From positions 9,440,545-9,504,544 of the forward strand of contig CM020620.1 of assembly GCA_009829735.1 (NCBI GenBank): a stretch of 64,000 nucleotides of DNA, written 5' to 3'. Shown here one piece after another: positions 58,257-64,000 of the stretch. Origin of the DNA: Pyropia yezoensis (taxonomy: Eukaryota > Rhodophyta > Bangiophyceae > Bangiales > Bangiaceae). Position numbers and translations under genes: made by a program. Each line of letters begins with the position of its first letter. The first letter of the stretch is position 1. Under the pieces are notes generated by a model. That model ran no database searches, was not told the DNA's origin, and saw only the letters and a program-made list of their open reading frames with translations.

Positions 58257-58684
58257 AGTTATCGCTCTGCCGTGCGCCCGTGGCCGAAGGCGACGGGCTT
58301 TCGGTGCGCGCAGCGTCGGCTCACGCTCAGTCCCCGTTGGCGCCAGGCCCGCGGCAGTGCCCGCACGCGGTACACCAGGCAAGGTGTCGCCATGGATCGC
58401 ACCGGCGACAACCTCGGCCGCCGTCGCCGACACTTCTGCAGCCGCCGCTGATCCCGTCGCGGCCGCGCCCAAGTCGGGCAGACGTGCGGCAGAGGCGCCA
58501 TACACTGCACCGACCGCCGCCGCCGCCGGCGAGGCGCCGCTCCTGCCCCTGCCGCGGCCGCCGCCGCTGCCAGGTCCCCCACCGCCGGCGCTGCTGCTGC
58601 GCGTGGCACGCCAGAGGGCGGGGGGTCTGGCTGTGGCGGTGGCGGGAGTGGTCGGACGCCGAGCGGCACCGCTGTGGCTGCCAA
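56898..58684 (-). CDS. Low-complexity alanine-rich ORF, unknown
   Basis: Open to 58934 but overlapping the better-supported ORF at 58697-59332, so only the part below 58684 is kept. Long Ala/Thr/Val tracts include a polyalanine encoded by a (CTG/CAG)n run. One ordered island reads AWQAELLRVARLERSAALER and HMVRQWPSARALLYGIPNQH at about 57410-57530. It ends with an acidic DDEDNDDADN tail and TAG (56898-56900), beyond which the same frame continues into the next ORF. Coding status is uncertain because composition could arise from GC-rich repeats. Confidence 0.3.
58205..58257. repeat. (CTG)n microsatellite, ~17 units with one interruption
   Basis: Pure CTG except for a single TTC near 58220. It encodes polyalanine in the minus-strand ORF. 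Confidence 0.9.
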
Positions 58685-58696
58685 CGTCCGCTGTTT

Positions 58697-59332
58697 TTAC
58701 GGCAGGTAGGCGTGTGCCGCCCAGGCGCGCCCGTCTCGAGCGGCGTACAGGCGCTGCAGGCGGGCGGCCACGAGCGGCAGGCTGCGCTCGACCCAAGCGC
58801 GTCGACGTAGGACTCGCCAATTGTTTCTCCCCGACTGGCTCAGCACGTGGCCAGTTGTCCCCGGGGTCGCCTTCTCCGACGGCGGTGGTAGGAGCTCCCC
58901 CCCCATGGACAGCATGACCCACCGCAGGTCGCACTCAATCGCGTTGTGGGCGCGCGTCGGCCGATTGGCGGGTGGCTTCAGTGGCGGAAAGGCCGCGACC
59001 GGTACGGGCAGGACACCAGCGCCAGCGGCGGGAGCGGAGTCGCTGCCCGCGGCGGCGCCGTCTGCCACGCCCCCCCCGGGCGCCGGTGCGTCAGCGCCCT
59101 CTGCCGCCGCCGCCGCCGCCGCCGCCACCACGAGCGCCACCACCGGAACCGCGGCCGGCGCCACCCCGGGCACCACCGCCGGCACCGCCGCCGGCACCGC
59201 CGGGGCGGCCGTCGCCCCCGCTGTTGAGGCAGGCGCCGAGGGCATGGCGCCACGTCTGTGGCTGCTCCCGGCCTCGCCGCTGCTGCTGCCGCCGCCTGCA
59301 CGTTCCAAACGAGGGCGGCTACGCTTCCCCAT
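58697..59332 (-). CDS. Hypothetical protein with basic N-terminus and ordered C-terminus
   Basis: 212 codons, ATG 59332 (MGKRSRPRLERAGGG) to TAA. Residues 1-30 are basic (possible nuclear signal). Residues 30-110 are Ala/Val/Pro low complexity. The C-terminal ~95 residues look like a folded domain: AHNAIECDLRWVMLSMGGE, HVLSQSGRNNWRVLRRRAWV, VAARLQRLYAARDGRAW. No family is recognised. It lies between the methyltransferase-like ORF and the alanine-rich ORFs, all on one strand. Confidence 0.45.
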   Translation of the reverse strand: MGKRSRPRLERAGGGSSSGEAGSSHRRGAMPSAPASTAGATAAPAVPAAVPAVVPGVAPAAVPVVALVVAAAAAAAAEGADAPAPGGGVADGAAAGSDSAPAAGAGVLPVPVAAFPPLKPPANRPTRAHNAIECDLRWVMLSMGGELLPPPSEKATPGTTGHVLSQSGRNNWRVLRRRAWVERSLPLVAARLQRLYAARDGRAWAAHAYLP

Positions 59333-59769
59333 GGTCCCCGCAAGGATAGCGACGGCGACGCACGTTACAAAATCGCTCTCTCGGCCCGGCGGGCGAGCGG
59401 CGTGCGCGGGAGGGACAGCTCTGCCGTCGAGCTGCGCGTGGGTCTGCCTTGAGGTTGGGGGCATGCAAGGCCAGGGCACGCGGAGCCATAGTGTACCCGG
59501 CTCTTGCGCGCACGGAGCGGCCGGTCCTCCTCGACGATTTCTTCGCCCAGCTCCTCCCGAGCTCAGCCCTGCTCCTCTTGCTCCTCCGCGCCGTCACGCT
59601 CGTGTTGCTGCTGTTGCTGCTGCGGGCGGCCCGGATGGGGCTGCTGCTGTCGCTGTTGTGCCAGTCTGAGTCGCCGCGTTGTCCCCCGCTGCCCTTCGTC
59701 TACTTCCATGCTTCCTTCAGGTCGAAGATGGACCTTGACGGCGTTTTCGGAAAACGCCTTGGACATAGG

Positions 59770-60978
59770 TCAAAAGGCCCCCAGTGTCGGCGACGCGTAC
59801 CGGTCGGTCCTTTTCATACCACGTTTGGCCAGGTTACATGTGGTCAGTGCGCCGTAGAACGGGCAAATCGTATCGCCCTTTCGGAACCGGCGTCCAGCAA
59901 ACAAGACGCTCCCGGCGGTGCTTCCCGCAACTCGGGAATGTGCGACAACGACGCCGTAGTGAGCGGTCTCTACAACCAACATCAGCTCGTGGTCCTCCAC
60001 CGCAAGGCGGGCAACGAGGTCAGCAGGCCAGTCTCCCACGCTACACCAGCCGAGTCCAATGACCACTCCGCCGAACTCAGCTCCGCGCACAGGCGCGCGG
60101 GGGTGCGTGTGGTACCCCGCCCTTCGCTCGTTATCATTTTGTGCGGCCCACCTGTTGGCAAGCAGGAGGAGCATGTGTGCTGGAAGGGCCGTGAAGCACG
60201 GCTGGCCGGGCAAGCGCGACCAGGCAGCGGCTGTCGCTTGAAAGGATGGCGCCAGCAGCAGCGGGACGGTCTTGGCCACGACCAGGTCACCAGCAGCTTC
60301 AGCAGCACCTTTCGCAGCGACGGCGTCACCCCCATTGGCTGACAGCACCCCTCGCGCAGCGTGCACCACCTCTGCAGTAACGTCGGGGCACGACCGGAAG
60401 CCGCCACTTACAACCTGGTCGACAAACTCTCGGAACAGGAGAGGCTGCGACGCTGCAAGGACGGCCGGGTTGCTGTTGGCACAAACAACTCGCCGATGCT
60501 GGCCGCTGGGCATCGTGATCGCGGCCAGCGCGGTGGAGCACGTGCCCGCAAACATGTGGACGACGAGGTCGTCCGCATTGGACATTCGCATGATCAACTC
60601 TGACAGGAAGCGGACAGACTTCTGCTCACTTCGGACGCGTGGCGCAAGGGCGCGCGGGCGTGTCTTGCGGTGAGCAGGGCGAAAACGAGGACGCAATGGT
60701 GACGTCTGCTGCTGCTGCGGCTGCAGCTCCTCCTGATGCTGCTGCACAGAGGAGGTGGAATGCGGCGGGCAGCGCGGCTTGGCCAGCTTGGACGAAGCAC
60801 CGGCGTCCAACGCACGCCGAGTACCCACGCGTCGACCAGCGCGAGGCGGGGCGTCGTCGGGAGCACCCCCCGACGCCCCCGCCGACGCGGTGGGGGCAAC
60901 ACCACCACCACCTGCACGTGCACGTGCACGCGCGCTGCCTCGACCGGCACCGCCTCCCCGTTCCGAGGGGCGTGCCAC
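59770..60978 (-). CDS. Amino-methyltransferase motif segment joined to a truncated SET-like segment
   Basis: 403 codons at most. The N-terminal ~120 residues are Arg/Gly/Gln-rich. Then SVRFLSELIMRMSNADDLVV, HMFAGTCSTALAAITM and RRVVCANSNPAVLAA follow the pattern of the S-adenosylmethionine-binding end (FxGxGST motif) of beta-class N4/N6 amino-methyltransferases, with Cys where Gly is usual. The catalytic DPPY/SPPY motif, expected upstream in this class, is not visible. Near the C-terminus SVLFAGRRFRKGDTICPFYG resembles the N-terminal strand of SET domains, but the NHS/catalytic half is missing. It is a truncated or exon-split gene, perhaps mobile-element borne. The frame is continuous upstream with the truncated gypsy pol. 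Confidence 0.45.
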   Translation of the reverse strand: MARPSERGGGAGRGSARARARAGGGGVAPTASAGASGGAPDDAPPRAGRRVGTRRALDAGASSKLAKPRCPPHSTSSVQQHQEELQPQQQQTSPLRPRFRPAHRKTRPRALAPRVRSEQKSVRFLSELIMRMSNADDLVVHMFAGTCSTALAAITMPSGQHRRVVCANSNPAVLAASQPLLFREFVDQVVSGGFRSCPDVTAEVVHAARGVLSANGGDAVAAKGAAEAAGDLVVAKTVPLLLAPSFQATAAAWSRLPGQPCFTALPAHMLLLLANRWAAQNDNERRAGYHTHPRAPVRGAEFGGVVIGLGWCSVGDWPADLVARLAVEDHELMLVVETAHYGVVVAHSRVAGSTAGSVLFAGRRFRKGDTICPFYGALTTCNLAKRGMKRTDRYASPTLGAF

Positions 60979-61155
60979 GCGCTGCGTGCGTCTTTGAGGG
61001 CCTACGAGGTCACAGTTAACCGGGAGGACTGTCTCCGACAGCGGCTCAAAGCGAGTCCGCTTTGCTCACCGGAGGAAGTTCGGTTCTACGCTTGCATATA
61101 CCTCGGCCATGTTAACGTGGCTCCCTTGTAGCGTCAGATCCCTGACGATAGCTGT

Positions 61156-61796
61156 CTATCCTCGCTTCGTCCCGTCGGCCTCATGTAGCTCAACGGTCCT
61201 CCGGCCCGGCCGGATTGCATCTACGTGAACGTTGATGAACGTGCACCCTAGTATGCAGGGCACCGATAGGGTCTCACACACAGGAAGTCGACATCCGTAG
61301 TGAGTTCCCCGATTGTAACCCGCAGCGACATCGCTGCGGTCGTACGAATGAGGCGACCGTTCGCGTCCTTGATCGCGGGTCCCCGGGTCACTCTGACTCG
61401 CGGGAGCCACTTGTCCGGGAGGTTGTCCTTCCGAATAAGATTGGGCCCAGCCCCTGTATCCAGTACAGGGTAGTTCGATCGTGTCGACTGGGGGTCAACC
61501 CCCAGTGTAGCTGATACCTTGAAGCTCTCCAAGGTGAACAGTACGTGGCCTACACCGATATCCGGTGTACCTCGGGCATCCTGGACAGGGCCCTTGGCTT
61601 GTTCAACGTGACGGGACATCCCGTGCTCGCCTCCCTTTCTTGGAGGTTGGTCATCACTCCCCTGACTCCGTGTCGTCGGGGTCGGAAGGTGTACCCGGGG
61701 ATTGATGTGGCGCCGGCTGAACCGCGCTCTCCGTGGGGGCTTCCCCGCGGCAGTTCGGGGTGGGTTGCTAGGGTTAACCGTGCGACCCCGTGTCAC
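61156..61796 (-). pseudogene. pol: pol fragment: aspartic protease of second gypsy family
   Basis: The frame is open across the gag stop in the -1 register. The protease active site reads LDTGAGPNLIRK (about 100 codons in). After VDFLC a one-base frame change near 61280 leads to the C-terminal protease strand VCETLSVPCILGC and AIRPGRRTVELHEADG. A TAG follows at 61156-61158, then about 28 more codons in frame (NMAEVYASVEPNFLR) before a TGA. Truncated before RT. Frame changes and stops mean that no functional product is expected. Confidence 0.7.
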
Positions 61797-61804
61797 CCTT
61801 CCTC

Positions 61805-63986
61805 TTACTCGTTTCCCGCACTTGGCAGGTTCCTGTCCTCCGGGTCATCCGGGAGAGGAGGTGCCTCCTCGACTGCCAGTGCTCCCCCTGGGGCTGGCTG
61901 CCTACCCGGTGAGGGTACCGTTGCTCTGGCGAAATTCCCCCCAGTGGATGCCTGGCGTTGCGCCGCTGCCCGTCGAGACTCCTCCGGGATGAGCGGGCAT
62001 GAGGACACCCAGTGTTGGGGGTTTCCGCACAACGTAAATCCGGAAGCACCGGCTCCCCCCGAGGTCCGCTTCAGGGTAGCTCCATAGGCCCGGGTGCCTG
62101 CCTCGGGCGCCCAAGGGCCTGCACCTTGGTAGGCCTTCGGTCCTTGCGTCAAGCGGAACATGGACTCCCCCAACCGGTTGGGCCTGCCCGCGATCTGCGG
62201 AGGTGCCTCCGTACGCACCGCCCATGTTGGCAAGCATTGGTGAGGGTTACCCGTCACCGGGGAATACCCCGTGGTCCGTACATACGGCACACGACGTCCC
62301 GCGCCCTCGCTGTTCTGGAGGTGGGTCCCAGCTGGGGCGATGTACGCTATCGTACCTTGCTCATCGACTACCGGCGTAGCCGGTAGCAACAGGTGGCCCT
62401 GTTGGTCGACCAGAGGTTTATCCTCCCCCATGGGGGTGTACTCGGTCGCCACCAGTACTGGTGCGGCCTTACGTTCCACCTTATCTTGCCTCGGTACCGG
62501 GGTAAGATTGAGCTTGCTCCCCTCCCCCTTGGGCTTCGGGGCTAATGCACACTCCGGGTGAAGCACCCGGTAGGCGTCCACCAGTGACTTGCACATGTGC
62601 ATCAGTCGACTGAAGTTCGTCCGAGCCGTATTGGCTCCCCGTGCGGATATCCGCACGTAGTTGGGTACTCCTGCGAACAGGGTGGCCGTAGCTCACCTTC
62701 TCCGTGGAGCTTCCCCAGCAAGTAGTCGAGCTCTTGGATCGGGCGTCCGAACATCTCCTCATCCTCCCAGCACTGGGCGTGGCAGTGCGAAGGGCCCGGT
62801 AGTGGTCCTCGCACTTGTCCTCACTGAGGTAGCTGCTAACCAGCTCCTTGAGAATCCCACGGTAATCCATGGGGGTGGCTGCGACCCTCATTCCCGGCAT
62901 CGGGGATCCCTGGCGAAGGATGCCTCGTACCCGTTCATCATCAAAGAACGGGAGGATCTCCAGGGCTAACCCCTCGTTAACGAGTGCCTTGTCTGCGGCT
63001 GCCTTGAAGCTGGTCAAGAAGCCAATGACTGCCAACGGTCGTCCGTTTGGACCCCCGAACATAGGGACTCCCTTCATAAGGGTCTTCATAGAGCGGATCG
63101 CCCGATGCGAGGTATTACGCATCGATTCCGATACGGTAGTGGAACCGTCCTCCAAACGATACCGTTCCGGAGTCAGTACCGACCGGAAGACTTCGTTGAC
63201 GATCTCCGTGTCCGCGTCCTGGATATCCAGTCGCTTGGCCAGTTGGTGAGTAAACTCATCGGACTCCATCCGCTTCAGTAAGCTCGCAGTAACCTGCGCT
63301 GTCATAGCCTGTACCAGGGAAGCTGGTACTTCCGGCGTCGGCACCTCGGGATTCCGAGGTGCATGGCCTCGTCCGCCGTGGGGGTACTGGGACAGGGTAC
63401 CGCCCCCCCCCATAGCCGACTCTGCTCCGGCGTAGGTATCCGCCGGCCCGCATCCGCGGAGTCCACTCCGGGTACTCCGGGCGTAGCGCTCCGTGTGACT
63501 CCGTTCCAACTCGGCTGACGAGTCGGATCCATAACCCGCCGTGTCCGGGGGTTGTCCGGGAGTAGCTGCACCGGGGTCGACCCCTGCAGATTCCGAAAAT
63601 AGTCCGGCCGGCTCGAGCCGTACCGGTGTGGGGGGAATACGACGGGGTCCCGTCGTATGGCGTGTTGACATCAACACGGCCATTGCGTCCTCCGTACGCT
63701 CTTGACGTGCGTCGAGTCCGGAGAACCGGGCTTCGATGCGGGCCAATGATGCCATCAGGGAATCCCCTGGTGAAGGTGGCGGCGGAGTGAGGTCGGCTGA
63801 TGACGGTTGAGGCGGGCCACCGCCCCCTGCCGCCCGCGCCGTACCAAACGTAGATCCGGTACCGGAGAGCATTGTCGTCTCAATGTTGTCGATCGGATTC
63901 CCGATCCCGGTTCCCGTGTTCACCTCCGGGGTCGGCGTCGACGCCGATCCGTCATCTTGAGCGTTCCCCGTCTCTTGGGTAGACAT
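61805..63986 (-). pseudogene. gag: gag of second gypsy family, two frame changes
   Basis: ATG 63986 (MSTQETGNAQDDG). A long disordered N-terminus is followed by a capsid-like helical region (LVQAMTAQVTASLLKRMESD; LAVIGFLTSFKAAADKALV; YRGILKELVSSYLSEDKC). The frame changes near 62780 (to CWEDEEMFGRPIQELDYLLG) and again near 62680 (to NTARTNFSRLMHMCKSLVDA). The final frame has an incomplete zinc knuckle (FTLCGNPQHWVSSCP, first Cys absent) and ends PSAGNE at TAA 61805-61807. Confidence 0.72.
61811..61817 (-). promoter_or_regulatory. GGGAAAC -1 frameshift heptamer, second gypsy family
   Basis: On the minus strand G GGA AAC lies in the gag frame two codons before TAA (GAG TAA). pol is open in the -1 frame through it, and no ATG overlaps the stop. 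The downstream structure is less clear than in the first family: CGGGGT and ACCCCG can pair but start ~20 bases away. Confidence 0.65.
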
Positions 63987-64000
63987 ATTCACAGTCGGTC

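Larger units (their letters stand above)
61000..64000 (-). mobile_element. Second Ty3/gypsy family, degenerate and truncated in pol, runs off right edge
   Basis: Contains gag (63986-61805) with frame changes, the GGGAAAC heptamer, and a protease region. There is no RT, RNase H or integrase: pol similarity ends near 61000 and the frame passes into an unrelated ORF. The 5' LTR would lie beyond 64000. It differs clearly in sequence from the element at 6-23 kb but shares gag-pol layout and the SAGNE ending. Confidence 0.8.

Noticed and set aside
1-64000. CRISPR arrays, bacterial operons, rRNA or tRNA genes
   Set aside because: No regular direct repeats with unique spacers, no tRNA cloverleaf with a GGTTCRANYCC arm and no rRNA signature were noticed by eye. 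A dedicated tRNA search was not possible.

Overview
This window looks like a GC-rich, intron-poor eukaryotic nuclear genome packed with mobile elements. The best guess is a bangiophyte red alga of the Porphyra/Pyropia type, which is an inference and not proven. It rests on very high GC with long poly-G/poly-C tracts, genes with no intron or one short GT-AG intron, a secreted glycine/histidine/tyrosine-rich wall-type protein, and chromodomain Ty3/gypsy retroelements. There is no sign of bacterial organisation: no operons, no Shine-Dalgarno pattern and no CRISPR.

Layout. 1-6.0 kb holds decayed coding remnants (a SANT/NAM-like DNA-binding fragment and an ORF with two in-frame stops), a ~74-bp minisatellite and otherwise anonymous DNA. 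6.0-23.4 kb is one Ty3/gypsy retrotransposon family on the minus strand. The complete copy (6038-15414) has ~470-bp LTRs ending TGTGGCA...TGCCACA, a 5-bp target duplication GGGAG, a candidate PBS and a PPT. It carries gag (CCHC), pol (protease, RT, RNase H, integrase, chromodomain) and a long ORF on the opposite strand between pol and the 3' LTR. A second, nearly identical copy follows a 500-N gap. The same 3' host flank appears on both sides of the gap, so the second copy is probably an assembly duplicate.

23.4-28.5 kb has no convincing gene but holds a relatively AT-rich island full of palindromes and a 582-bp TIR element with TA target sites. 28.6-35.3 kb holds the three most convincing host genes: a glycine-rich secreted protein (+), a short-chain dehydrogenase whose catalytic tyrosine is replaced (-), and a Nup85-like nucleoporin with one 155-bp intron (-) whose 5' end abuts a foldback element. 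35-44 kb is mobile-element territory: inverted repeats, a zinc-knuckle ORF of unknown family, and an internally deleted Tc1/mariner element.

44-54.6 kb is dominated by a large minus-strand reading-frame set that ends in a UPF1-like superfamily 1 helicase with altered Walker A and B residues, stops and a frameshift. A fragment of it recurs at 53 kb, so it is repetitive. Tandem repeats and a plus-strand coiled-coil ORF follow. 54.9-61 kb carries minus-strand alanine-rich ORFs, a NYN/PIN-like nuclease region and an ORF combining an amino-methyltransferase segment with the start of a SET-like segment. 61-64 kb is a second, different, degenerate Ty3/gypsy element running off the right edge.

The most notable signals are: (1) a conserved GGGAAAC -1 frameshift heptamer at the gag stop of both gypsy families, followed in the first by a hairpin at a 6-nt spacer; (2) the ~650-700-codon antisense ORF inside the retrotransposon, with an arginine/serine-rich C-terminus; (3) the repetitive helicase ORF with a disabled ATPase site.
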